From the NCBI RefSeq assembly GCF_010389155.1, contig NC_057769.1, positions 34,705,548 to 34,769,547 of the forward strand: a DNA stretch of 64,000 nt, read 5' to 3'. Positions 1 to 11,616 of this stretch are shown one piece after another. This stretch comes from Erigeron canadensis (Eukaryota > Streptophyta > Magnoliopsida > Asterales > Asteraceae). Within the stretch, counting starts at the first letter, position 1. Each line of letters starts with the position of its first letter. Below the pieces are notes generated by a model. That model saw only the letters and a list, made by a program, of their open reading frames with translations, made no database searches and was not told the DNA's origin. Position numbers and translations under genes: made by a program.

Positions 1-3000
1 ATATGTGGTAATTTATTATAATCAGGTAAAAAAACATGGAAAGATGTTATGGACAATAATGTAGTTACAACAAACTAACCATCTAGAACAGCATTAGCAA
101 CATCAGTTGCTTCTGCACGTGTTGGCCTTAAATTGTCAGTCATGCTATCAACAACACGAGTAAGCACAGCTGGTTTTCCAGCCATGTTACACTTGTAAAG
201 AGCAGCTTTCTGAAACAAAAAGACCTGCAAAAATGTATGATGATCAGATTAAGAGCTTACAAGAAGAAAAAAGCACACGCCCTTTCTATTGTTTCAAACA
301 GATACGTCGTATAATATTCTTACTTGTTCTGGTTAATAACATAAAAAAAATGAGTAATATTTTGTTGTCCCATAACAATACAGCACATTTCTTCTAAGTA
401 TATCGCCATGAGATTGATTACTCTATTTGGAAAGAACTTACCTTCTCTGGCGGGAGATCGATGCCAAGATTTCCACGAGAAAGGATAATACCATCTGCCT
501 CTTGCAGGATCTCATCAAAGTGAGTTAGACCCTATAGGAAAAATAAAGAAATCAATGCATGTTCATTACAAAGACTGTTTGCAAACACAACTAGAAAGAA
601 TTTTACTATAAATCAACAATCACCTCTATATTTTCAATTTTTGCAAATATTTGAGTTTGGCTAAGATCACCAAGCTTGGAAAGATATTCACGTGCCTGTA
701 TTTGAAAGACAATAGGTTAAGCATGATAGTGTCTAAAGCCTAAACTTTTGGGATAACCGGATCAAGAGTGAAGTGGAAAGCACACTTACTTCGCGAACAT
801 CTTGTGCATGGCGAGTGTATGACAACGAAAGAAAGTCAATCTTATTTGCGACTCCCCAGGTGCTGATGTTCTGGAATGGGAGTAAATACTCGTCAGCAGA
901 GACCAGTGACAAGAATAATGTTCAATTGTATTAAGTACAATTATTTGTACACTATAATAAAATACTCTTAAAATCGCCATGAAATCCATCAAAATTATAA
1001 AAATGGTGCTGTATTGGAATAAGTTGATTGTAAAACAAAAATCTGGTTGAGAGATAAAACACAATGATTTTCAGTAGGCTAAAAGTGGTGAACAGCATCA
1101 AAGGGACTCCAAGTGATCAATATATATCCATAACCCTTTGAGAGAAGTATATATTGGAGAATAAATCCCTCCAAACTTAACTTTAGCCATAATGCCATAT
1201 TAACAAGCTCACCTCTTTATCTTTTTCTGTGAGAGTGGGCAGATCAATATGAATTTGGGAGGCATGGAGAGTGAACAACGCTCCAGCTAAAGTCGCAGAA
1301 TTCTTTATCTTGCAATCAACATCAGCTCCATCCACTTTATCAACCTGCTCAAGTCAAGTCAATGAAAATCATACTCAGTGTTCTGAACAGCATTAGGTCA
1401 TTGAAAATTATACTCGATTTTCAGGACAAAATGTATGCTTTAAATTTTAATTTTATGTGTTATGATCTGGAAAAGGCATACATTTCATTTGAAGCACCAC
1501 ATATAACAGTAATACATGCATATATCCACATCTAACTCCGTCCCGGGAACAAAAAAACTAACTCTGCCTAAAAAAGCAACAAGAGACACGCTAATTGCCA
1601 CGTATTATTATAGCATAAGAAATAATGTCTTACCTCTAGCCAAACAGAGGTTGTTTCACTTCCTGTGAACAAGTACTGACCAACAAATATAGTATCTCCC
1701 TTTTTCACAGCCTGCATATACAAAATAACAGTTTCATAAGCATAGAAGACACTAGAAGATAAGAATAGTCTTAAATGAATGTTCAGCACGCACATATGTT
1801 TTAAATAGATCATGAAAGAGTGAAAAAATGCAAAATTCAGAAAATTTTATGGATTTTTTGAACAATTATCCGTTAGATACAATTTAACGCTTACTTACAA
1901 ACACACAGCGGCGCAGTCTTAATAGTCCTTAAGTTAATAGAAACATTATTAAGAATCATTGTGCGTATACTGACAAGAAAATTAAACATTCTCACCTTAG
2001 CTAGTCCATCAAAGTTGATTGGCAGTACTTGTGAAGAAGCTTCCTGACCATTGTCAGGGGTCAGAATAACATTATCATCCTGTTGAAGTGAAATGGCTTT
2101 CTCGCTCTTATTCACAACCTGCATCTCAGCCCCAACTGTATCAAGCATTACCTGGAAGCAAAACAAGAAACTTTAAGATATTACCAAAATTCTAATTCTC
2201 TTTATGTTTACTATGTTTCAGAGAAAGACTTATAACCGTGTTAATAAAATACATCTCAAAACCCTCTGATAATAAAGGTAGTGCCTTTAATTCTTTCTAA
2301 TCTTCTTGAACTAGCAGCCTAGAGCCATAATGGAAAGGAGAGACTAAAACCACAAAACAAGTTAACACTCATCGGAGTGTGTGCATATTAAGTTGACCAC
2401 AATGTACCTTACCAATGTTGTTACATTAAACTACCTTACCAATGTTGTTACATTAAACTATCACTTTGCTATCGATGTAATAAAATGAGCAGCACAAACA
2501 GATTACATTGTTACTTAAAAATAGACAGAAGTATTTACTATTTAATTTTTAAGATGATCAGGTGAAGTAGATGAATTAAAGAGCGAAAAAAATAACATAC
2601 AGCACAAAGCTTCTTAGTGCTCTTGACAGCAGTCTTCAGATTATCCAAAGTTTCTTGGTGATAAGCAGAGTCACCCCATGAAAAATCAAATCTAGCAACT
2701 GCACAGCAATAAATTATCACAAAGTTAACAACATGCTAAACTGTCGCTATAAAATTTCTCACCCTAATCGCTCAAAGCTCTCCAATTTCACAACCAAAAA
2801 ATTGCTGAAATGAAAAGCCTACTCAATATGTAACACATTTTTTGTTCAAAACTTGCAACAGAAACTGTAACGGCTACACGAGCATATTGTAAATCTTCGA
2901 TAAAAACAAATGATTTAAAACAATATCACTCACTCTCACATGAACATTATGTAAGATAATAATATAAGAAAATCATACCAGACATGCCAGCTTTGAGGCA

Positions 3001-3496
3001 ACCAGAGATGACATCAACGGATCGTGAACGAGGACCTAACGTTCCGACAATTTTAGTCATTGCAGGGAAAAAGTTCTGCACATACATATATATAAACATA
3101 TATATCGTTAAAATAGTTATTTATTAATCAAGTAACATATACATAAATACGTACACTATACATACATAATTACACATATATATCAAGTTACATATATATA
3201 TATATACATCATGTAACATATTACACACACATATATATATACAAAATCATAAACAGATTAATTAAACATATACGTATACAGAAATATAGATACATATATA
3301 TACAGTAAAATCACATGACCTAAATTTTTATAATAGTCAAACGAAAAAACAGATCTAGCAATTAAAATTAACATACAGAAAACATATAGATACAGATATA
3401 TGTATATATATAGGTAGATATACATACAGATTTAGAAGGCTCAAGGATTGTAGCCATTCTGATAGGTTCTTCAAGAAGCAAGTGATTCGAATGCAT
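1..3496 (-). CDS. cytosolic pyruvate kinase, 5' part (gene runs off left edge)
   Basis: Pyruvate kinase makes pyruvate and ATP from phosphoenolpyruvate and ADP in the last step of cytosolic glycolysis. Ten exons join in frame with GT-AG borders: 3496-3428, 3075-2979, 2698-2601, 2151-1996, 1711-1634, 1344-1213, 870-790, 695-624, 531-442 and 224-80. They give about 339 residues, against roughly 500-530 for plant cytosolic enzymes, so the C-terminal third lies outside the window. The start is [20 protein letters not shown], typical of the At3g52990/At2g36580 subgroup and lacking a plastid transit peptide. Visible family blocks are [13 protein letters not shown] near the N-terminus, ARFDFSWG, the B-domain stretch [20 protein letters not shown], and the active-site block IFAKIEN followed by [18 protein letters not shown]. 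The next block, [20 protein letters not shown], is also complete. No stop or frameshift was seen. The subgroup assignment rests on remembered sequences. Confidence 0.95.
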
Positions 3497-6288
3497 TTTT
3501 ACTGATAATTAAATCTAAACAAAAATATATGATATTTGAGAGAGAAAATTATTATTATTATTATTATGAATATGAAATTTTGATTGATAGAGAAACAGAT
3601 GTGTGATTTGATTTTATAGAATAAAAATGATAAAAGTAGGTTTGCCCTTTCGGAGATTGAATATAAATGGAAATTAAATAAAAGGAAAGCAAAATAATGG
3701 AATATGCTCCTTTTTATTTTATATAGTTTTGTATGTAAAGCATGTGGAAGATCGAGAACCCGGTTTTTGTTTGTTAAATTAAAAACACAAGGGGCCCATG
3801 TTTGAATGTTTAACAGAAAAAAACTTTAAAACACAAGGGGCCCATAAAGTTTTCGTCTTCCCCAAGCCATACTAGTTGCCTAGTTGGAAAGTTTTATAAG
3901 CCATCTCATTCAATGCAAGTACCAACATTTTTATTTACATTTTATTTATTACGATAGTAAGAACCCGCGTGTTGCGGCGGTGAGATGGTGAGGGTGATAG
4001 CCAAATGTATTAATCGTACGGGTTCCGTCCTCGGATTTAAAAATTCATCGAAAGTATATCGAATGACATCTCTAATGAAAGAGCATGAAATTTTAAGAAC
4101 ACCCATATAATTTTTATAATTTATGGAATGTACGGTTTTTGAGATAAAAGATTTTGAATGAATTGGAGGAATAAATGATTTATGCAGGAGAGAGAAAAAA
4201 TATGATTGGTTGAGATTTGAGGAGAAAGAAAAGGTGTTTGGTAAATATAGAATTGATAGAAGGACATTTTGGGAAAATAAATATTGAAACTTAAAATGTT
4301 AAACAATGAGAATCTGTTTTATAATATAGTATAGATATAGATATAGATATAGATTATTAGATTGGATCATTTCATTTTACAAATGAATCGGTTCAAACGG
4401 ATAGTTCGATTCTTGGTTTCTCACAAGTTTTGAATTTGACTCTTAAGAGTGATTAGTTTGTGAGTTTTTTCCCTGAATCACTTGTAACAGCTTATGGTCT
4501 ATATCTCATAGTCTATAGTACGTACAAGGCTTCACTATAAGCTTGGATCATTTTAGTTTAGGAAATTTAAATAAATAAAAAGTAAAGCGTTAGATTGTTA
4601 CCCATACCTTCTTGAATTTCTTGAAAACAAAAAGCATTTTAGTTTGAAGTGAAAATTTTAAAATTATGCAAGTATTTTTTTTGAAATTACAACTATAACT
4701 AATGTATCAAACACTTTAAAAAATAAAAGTTTTAAATAACAGTTTTACTTAAAAATTATAGTTTACAGTTTCAGTTTAAAGTTACAACTATTTATATTTT
4801 AAGAAAAATAACTTGTGATAAGCGTGGAATAATTATACTTTATAACTTATTAAAATAAAATTGTAACTTAGTATAATTTGTTACCAGAATAATTTTTCTT
4901 ACAAAACCAAACCAACTTAGCATATGAAAGGTTATAAGTTTGAAGAACCATACCAAAATAATTGTACTTTATAACTTATTAAATATAACAATGATAGTTT
5001 AAAGACTCCAGTCAAACATTGGTAATAAACTGACTCATAACCCGGCTTACCTATTTTTTATGAGTTTTGCTAGCGAGTAACACCGGTAACATAAATTAAC
5101 AATGTAACAAACTACATGAATTGAAAAGAAGTTACAAATTGTATAGAACATAAACATAAATATAAAAAAGAATGAGAATATGTGACTATTAGATATATAA
5201 GTTTGAGTCTAAAATTTCTTACATTTTAATATTTTAATTCATAAAAAATATGGAAGCCTAATTATTTATCCATTATATAATAAATATTAAAAAAATTAGT
5301 ATGTGACAAGTTATATATACCCAAGCTTAAGTATTCAACCTATAACATACTGCTTATTTGGACTGCTAGGGTTCAAATCATTAACCAACTAACACATCAA
5401 TTAAAAAAACTACAGTTATAAATATAGTTAAACTTGTTATAATATTAATTATGGTTATTTGATAGATGTAATATAATTAAAAATTAGGGAAGTTAACTTA
5501 TAATTTAAATATGACACGCATCATTCTAAGAAAGTATCACATTCGTATTTAGAAACCACGATCATGTTTTGATATACTAGTGTAGGAGAGAGATATCAAA
5601 TAAGAAAGTTGTTTAAGGAGAGAAGGTTGTTTTTTATTTTTTATTTGTTGTTTTTTTTTCTTTTCAGAATTAAATAAATTAAATAAATTTAAAAAAATTC
5701 TTTACGTGAAGTGTTTGGTAAGAGAGAATCATAGCAATGAAAATATAGAAGAGAATGAAAATAATGAGAAAGAGAATAAGTATTTTGAAAGAGAATGAAT
5801 TTCGTTGTTTGGTACCCACAGAGAACGGATATATAAAGAAAATAATTTTGTAAATAATAATAAATTTAATACATATAACATCTTGAAAAAAAATAATACA
5901 TTCTCATCCATTATCCACAAGTTGTAGAAAATCAAGAGAATGAAATTGATTCTCCTTTTTCCATTCTCCATTCTCATTCCCTTCATCATTGCAAACAAAC
6001 AAATGAAGTCTTTCTCATTCCCATTATCTCCTTTTCATTTCATCATACCAAACACCCTTTATACTTTACACATGTCTATATACATGTAGAAATCACATGT
6101 ATTATATTTTCTTTTTTTATTTTTTTATTTTTTTTAAAACGAGTTTATGTTAAAAAAAAATACAAAAAATTAAAAGTTTAAAAGAACTAGCTTAAAAAAA
6201 TAAAAAAACAAATCTTATCTCCTTAAGTTATCATTTCTTCATATCTTTACCCTATCAGTATGTATATATATATATATATATTCATTTA
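3497..6288. other. intergenic, upstream of pyruvate kinase
   Basis: No convincing gene. The first 150 bases hold the pyruvate kinase 5' UTR and promoter and a short (ATT)n run near 3550-3566. Two copies of a short direct repeat containing ACACAAGGGGCCCAT lie near 3785 and 3833. A Helitron-like repeat occupies 3955-4335. Around 5710-6060 is a segment beginning GTGTTTGGTAAGAGAGAAT and ending with the rough inverse near ATACCAAACACCC, which looks like a MITE without a clear target-site duplication. The rest is AT-rich sequence in which I recognise nothing. Confidence 0.6.
3955..4335 (-). mobile_element. Helitron-like short repeat, copy A
   Basis: On the minus strand it begins TCTATACTATATTATAAAAC and ends after a GC-rich hairpin (CCGCCGCAACACGCGGG), as plant Helitrons do. 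The same sequence recurs inverted at 17917-18338 and again on the minus strand at 54729-55197. A shared core reads ATCGAATGACATCTCTAATG and continues into a stretch containing GAATTGGAGGAATAAATGA. There is no coding capacity. The terminal CTRR is not clean here, so the 3' border is approximate. Confidence 0.55.
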
Positions 6289-6450
6289 CGTTTAACCAAC
6301 TCTTCGTAAAAGAGTTGGCCACCAGCTGCCACTTTTTAGGAGCAATTTGGGTTCGAATCTTGCCAGAGATATAATTAAATTTAAGTAGTTGAATTACCTT
6401 AACACTATATTTGCTGGGGGTTATGTGAGTACTAATTTGGTACATGGGAT
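6289..6450 (+). mobile_element. tRNA-derived SINE-like fragment
   Basis: A good RNA polymerase III box B (GGGTTCGAATCTTGCC, 6349-6364) lies about 30-40 bases after a box A-like stretch (GAGTTGGCCACCAGC, 6312-6326), the spacing of a tRNA-related promoter. No tRNA cloverleaf is apparent. This arrangement fits a SINE head. The 3' end and target-site duplication could not be defined. Confidence 0.4.
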
Positions 6451-6663
6451 CAGTACCGTGTATTCATTTATGTTGATATTTTTATATTTTATCCTTCCGT
6501 TTCGCGCATTTCTCTGACATTCAAGACATCAGTAAATGACACCGGAGAAGGATGTGTCAAAGCACGCATATTATTGTTACTTCATGTTTGCATAATGAAC
6601 TTTTTCTACTAATATTACTAAGTTTGTTTCAATCTGGGTATTATTAATCGTTTTATATTTTTA

Positions 6664-7462
6664 CTAGATTTTAGATCCGTGTCTAATATTTGACACGAAA
6701 TTTATGATATTATCAATATTAGATCTTCATATATTTAAGTCATAAAAGCTTTATAGTTTTGAAGATATACGGTTCCAAATGTTATACTTTAAAAGTTGTA
6801 GTATAATAATCACATGTTCGTCATTGTTATTATTAGCTGAAACATATTAATGAAATTGTTTGCCATAGTCATTTCACAATTCACATGTTACAATAATTCG
6901 TTTATTATAGATTTTTTTGAAACCGGTTGGTACTCATAATGTGGTATTATTATCAAAGATAATTAAGAATTAAAATATAAACATATTTGTGATTCTGTAA
7001 TTCACATTTAAATATATGTCTTTAATCGTGATGCGAGCCCATAACACAGAAAAGTTTATTGTCAATCACATGTCCTATGATAGTTAGATAACAATTAATA
7101 TTGTTTTCATTTTCTTTGATAACAATTAAGACTCTTGATTTGATTGACAACTCTAACTTTAAACATTAATACGCAAAACTAATATATAAAAAAAGATAAC
7201 AATATTGATGGCTAAAAACAAAAATATAAATTAAGTAGTATTGAGGGCTAAAAAGTGTAAATTATTGATGAAAAAAAAAGGTGTAAATTAGTGAGATTTT
7301 TTCTACAAATATTAATATTATAATATATTTGGATAATGATTATTAAGATTTTTAATTTATAATTAAATTAAATGATGACATAAACGTAAGTCAATTTGAT
7401 AAATTTGAGTGATATGATTGATTAATAAATAATTAGTTCAATTTTTTTATAGTATATTAAGA
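6664..7462 (-). mobile_element. non-autonomous Helitron, copy 1
   Basis: Read on the minus strand it starts TCTTAATATACT, preceded by A. It ends with a hairpin built from TCGTGTC and GACACGG, then ATCTAAAATCTAG followed by T. These are the hallmarks of Helitron insertion between A and T with a CTRR end. The element at 41180-41947 is a second, opposite-strand copy sharing both ends and the interior (for example the TAAATGATGACATAA region). It has no coding sequence. An AGATTA repeat follows at its 5' edge (about 7461-7495). Confidence 0.75.
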
Positions 7463-7818
7463 TTAAGATTAAGATTAAGATTAAAATTAAGATTGGATTT
7501 TGTTTTGGAAGGTATACATTTTTTAAATTAAAGAAGTACTCTAGAAAGAATAGGTTTCCATATGGAAAGAAAAAAAAAAGGTTCTAGAAGAGTAGAAGTC
7601 ATAATAACAAAAAGAAGACCATATGACCATATGCATGCCATTTCTCTTTGATTTCATACACTTGACTTTTAGCATATATGCCGCATCTTCAAAGTTCAAA
7701 TGTTGTAAAAATCTGTAATTTGTAATACCCATTTATATGTTTACTTTGACTAAAATAACAGCTTTGATGCTGATAACACTACGGCAATATTAAGCTTTGA
7801 TGTCAATGATAGTATGAT
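7463..7818. repeat. GATTAA microsatellite and unassigned AT-rich DNA
   Basis: A short run of about five GATTAA/AGATTA units at 7461-7495 abuts the Helitron 5' end. The rest of this stretch shows no recognisable gene. The 10-base target-site duplication of the next element ends it. Confidence 0.5.
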
Positions 7819-8225
7819 GAATTTTTTGTACGGATAGGACTCAAATCACTTCAAATGATGTAAGTAGGAACTTCAGTTTGATATTTTACAAAAGTGGGAA
7901 GTCCGGCAACTACAACACCGGACTTGTCCACGTACACACAAGTCCGGTATCTACACCACCGGACTTGTTGATTTGATATCTCTCGCCAGGAATCTTGCAC
8001 TATTCAACCACGTTTGGAATCTCAAGCTTTTCAGAAGTTCGGTATTGTAGAGACCGGACTTGGTGTCCTTTTTGCAGAAGTTCGGTGGTGTAGATAACGG
8101 ACTTGTGTGTACGTGGACAAGTCCGGTGTTGTAGTTGTCGGACTTCCCACTTTTGCAAAATTTCAAGCTGAAGTTCCTACTTACACCATTTGAATCGATT
8201 TCGGTCCTATCCGTACAAAAAATTC
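7819..8225. mobile_element. foldback MITE with 10-bp target-site duplication (Mutator-type)
   Basis: The element begins GAATTTTTTGTACGGATAGG and ends with the exact inverse, CCTATCCGTACAAAAAATTC. It is flanked on both sides by ATAGTATGAT (7809-7818 and 8226-8235). The two arms, each about 160 bases, are near-complete inverse copies. Inside are repeated AAGTCCGGT...ACCGGACTT units in alternating orientation. A 9-11 base duplication with long terminal inverted repeats is typical of Mutator-like elements (family knowledge). Open frames inside it are by-products of the palindrome. Confidence 0.85.
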
Positions 8226-9074
8226 ATAGTATGATACAATGATAGTGTTATGGTTATATCAAAAAAAAAAAAAAAAAAAAAAAAGACTAATAGCAAAACG
8301 AGCATTATATTAAAAAAAAAAACCAATAGCAAAGGGAGCATAATTTTTTTATAATATTGAAGGTTTATTTGAGTATATATGCAACGTCCCGATAAAATTA
8401 GTCATGTGTTAGTTATTAGTTCGTGTGTTTTAAAAAAATATATATTATTTAATTATATTTATACATCGAATCTGAAATATATATTGTATTATTTACTTGA
8501 GAGTGTCTAAATATACCCCCAATATACTAATTGCACACCTATATAATCATTATTTTAATTAAATACCTCATTAATGATAATTACTTGTGTCATTAAAAAT
8601 AATTATTTTTCTTCAATTAATCTTAGCTCCTACATTTACCATAAAGAATTCTCCTACAATTTACATTGAACAAGAACACATAGCTCAGTTTTTACTAGAA
8701 GATGTGCATATTTTGAAGGTTTTTTGTACATATGACTATTTGAGATGTTCTCTTAGCTTTCAGGTATTTCATATGCCGAAGACTTTGTGTTGACATCCAA
8801 ATAAAGAAACACACATATGTATACGAACTATTCTATGCACATATGATCGATATATATGGGATACGGCAGAAAGATTATTATGCCAAAAATATCAATAGTT
8901 TATTGTGAAAATTATGTGTGGTGTATATTTACCATGAACTACCCCAAAGTGTCAGCATAAAAAGGAATTGAACAGAGTATGGTACCACACTACCACACAA
9001 TTTAAGCCAAACTAATGAAATATATTGAAAAAAATATAGCGTGTAAAATATTAGTGAAGTAAATCTCAGAAAAA
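8226..9074. other. intergenic with poly-A tract
   Basis: A run of more than 20 A lies around 8262-8284. The remainder is AT-rich. A short open frame at 8587-8793 has no recognisable domain, and I consider it chance. Confidence 0.5.
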
Positions 9075-9190
9075 TTACATTTCAGAAAAAATAGGGGACT
9101 GTTGTACATATGGACCTAACTCGCAATAATCCCATAATGGTTGTCCGGATACATAATGGATGGAAACAATTCCAGGTGAGAATCCAATGT
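9075..9190 (-). pseudogene. relic of a DUF295 (KIB1-4) beta-propeller
   Basis: The minus strand reads GFSPGIVSIHYVSGQPLW and then ELGPYVQQSPIF. This matches, residue by residue, the FSPGIVEIHYTSREPTW...EVGPYAQQSPICF stretch of F-box paralogue 1 at 12125-12235. Nothing else of the gene is present on either side, so it is a short duplicated or captured fragment of the C-terminal propeller. No function is expected. Confidence 0.7.
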
Positions 9191-9458
9191 TTTTTATATA
9201 GACTACCAAAAATGTTTCCCATTGGCAATGCAAAGATGCAGCAAGCAAAGTAATATACAAAAATTTCTAAGCACATTGTAATATACAAAAATATGTTCAA
9301 AGATCAGCACAAATGGATGTTTCTAAGCAGAATCTTTAGATGCTTTCTGTAGCACCTTCATTATCCTCAGAATCTTTAAACAGTCCATAATCATCGAAAG
9401 TGATCAATAAAGCATAGGGTACATTAACGGTTCAAAAAATAATTAGCTCATATTCATA

Positions 9459-10910
9459 CTACCTCCTCTTCTTCTTCAAAGCATTGGCAGATGTCATACC
9501 ATCACCTAAGACGTCGGGACCACACTCTTCGGAGTCAGAATCATCGACACGCCTGAAATCATTTTACAATAAACAAACATGTCAACAGATACCCGTGCCA
9601 GGCTTCAATAATTATTCACACATCAACAAACAACAAAACATTAAAACCCCTGGGAGAAACAACTTACAGTCTACCACCAAGTTTCCGGTAGATGACAACG
9701 ACTGAACCAAACTCAGCTCGGATTCCGTGTTGGAACCAGATACATTAACGACACTATCGGCAACCACCAGACCAACAACCTTTGAACAGTTAAAGCTTTC
9801 ATATTGACCAACAACCTTTGAACAGTTAAAGCTTTCACATTTATGACTTTTAATCTGAAACACATGAAACGTGCCGATTACGGCTTCGATAGCAGGAGGT
9901 AACAGGTACATCGAGGGAAGTATTGTGCAAATCAATGGAAATGTACATCAGAATATTAACACACATAACCCAAAACGTTAGCAACTTGAAAACATACCGC
10001 CATCTGCTCTTCCACCAGTGACTTAGCGGACCTCCCAACAAAATTTACAGTGGTCTCATCAAACAACACCACAACGGCAGATGTGTTGCCATCTGTCACG
10101 TCTAATTCAAGCCTAAACTTAGCCATTCAATGGGGAGAATCGATTTTAAAAAACCATGATGGATAAGAGTAATAAAAAAAGATATTAAAAAGCCCACAGA
10201 CCTTGTTCTTGGGTAGACCACTCTGGCCTTGCAGCCAGAGCATTTATCAAAAACTGGCAGCCCGATCATTCCCCTTTTGACATTTTCCCTCAGTACAGGT
10301 GAAGATATACCAGCTATTTTTGGTCTGCACACCTGTGATCTCCACCTTGTTTTCAAAGACAATAACCTGCGTACATAAGATGGCTAATGAATGTTTGACC
10401 AGGCAACAAAAAGTTAAATCACGTTGGGCACCAAACATTTCTAACACAAACCTTTTTGCCCAACCCATCAGGTGAAAAATCCAACAAATCCTTAAGCGTT
10501 GCAACAACCGGTGTTTCCTCAGTAATCGGCTCGCTGTACTCAGCCACGTTGATGTCACTGGAATTCAAATATGGTAATTTACTTAACCAAAAATGGATAT
10601 CACCGTTTCATATATTTGGTGCCGAATCCAGATGTAATCTGAGTGAAGTTTTGAACTGTTTTAGAAAGGGAACATCATCAGTATCAAGCAACAATGTCGA
10701 CGATGAACTTGACAGGCCAACATTAATTGCATTACATGGGACACAATTAAAACACATAACAAAGGTTTGTCAAAATGCATCATATGCGACTTAGTACTCA
10801 TGGATGTTAGGATAAGAGTGTAGACACAGGGGTTGGCCACCTTCTTTTCAATCATGTCTTCTCCCATACTAACCCACAATGTAACTCTAACTTACTTGCC
10901 GTTTCCTGTA
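9459..10910 (-). pseudogene. RPA1-like single-strand DNA-binding protein gene, probably broken
   Basis: Several exon-like pieces in order on the minus strand match the large subunit of replication protein A. An OB-fold start (RVTLWVSMGEDMI, near 10895) is followed by SSSSSTLLLDTDDVPFLKQF (near 10700). Next comes NVAEYSEPITEETPVVATLKD ahead of a GT donor near 10452. Then comes a DBD-C-like part with a four-cysteine zinc ribbon (FTCTEGKCQKG, then DKCSGCKARVVYPRTR) and the strand run FRLELDVTDG...VVVLFDETTVNFVG (10130-10010). The zinc ribbon is split by a one-base frameshift near 10275. A 36-base in-frame tandem duplication (repeated YESFNCSKVVG, about 9767-9838) lies downstream. A last piece (9552-9459) ends in a basic tail ALKKKRR before a stop. 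RPA1-like genes of this sort are numerous in plants and are also carried by Helitrons. A functional copy cannot be excluded because introns were inferred by eye. Confidence 0.75.
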
Positions 10911-11616
10911 CCAAAAATAAACAATGTTTGATTTACTTATTTACCATAAAACAGCAATTCTATTGAGTTGAAAATGATTAACAAAAAACAATCCTATCGT
11001 TCACTAAATAGGCTGAATTCAACTGTTTATTCGTATGTATGTTGATCTTTGAACAACTAAATGTCTAAAAGCCTCTGACTAATTAAAAGAAATTAACAAG
11101 GAATAGTTTAATAACGAGCAATCTTAAGGCAATCTTGCAAACAATAATACTGGAAAATAATTCAACCAAACAATTGTTTGAAGACAACATAAGCCGCCAT
11201 GCCAAAACTCCAATGCTCTCTTTCCCCACCCATAACTCTCTAATCCTGCGGTTTATCATCGACATCCACCACCAGACGCCACTCCACACAGTCATATCAT
11301 CCACCAAGAACCCTTCCTCTTCATGTGACAGGTGACACCAATATAAATCAATTTAGAACTGAGAATCATATGAGCTTTCAACATCACTTATGCAACTAGG
11401 GTACGGATTAGCCAGGAGCATGTAAAACTTTGCTCCTCAAAATCTTTCTTTTGTCGAGAACATAAAATGGATAAAAATAACAAAACGGAAAGTTTTTTTC
11501 TTAGAAAAGCAACATGTTTACCATTCCCCTTTGTGTTACAAACATAAAAAAATACGATGAATGAAGTAAGCTAGCTATTTCAACTTTGACAGATAACTTA
11601 CTCGACTGGTCTAGAC
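10911..11616. other. 3' flank of F-box paralogue 1
   Basis: No coding sequence was recognised. The part at 11330-11450 is similar to 43020-43140, including TTTAGAACTGA, ATCATATGAGCTTT and AGGGTA.GGATTAGCCAG. It therefore marks the downstream flank shared by both F-box paralogues. Confidence 0.6.

Noticed and set aside
7951..8166. 71-residue frame in the 407-bp foldback
   Set aside because: Produced by the palindromic arms, with no homologue recognised.
10456..10794. 112-residue plus-strand frame
   Set aside because: Antisense to the RPA1-like pieces, whose minus-strand reading has clear family motifs.
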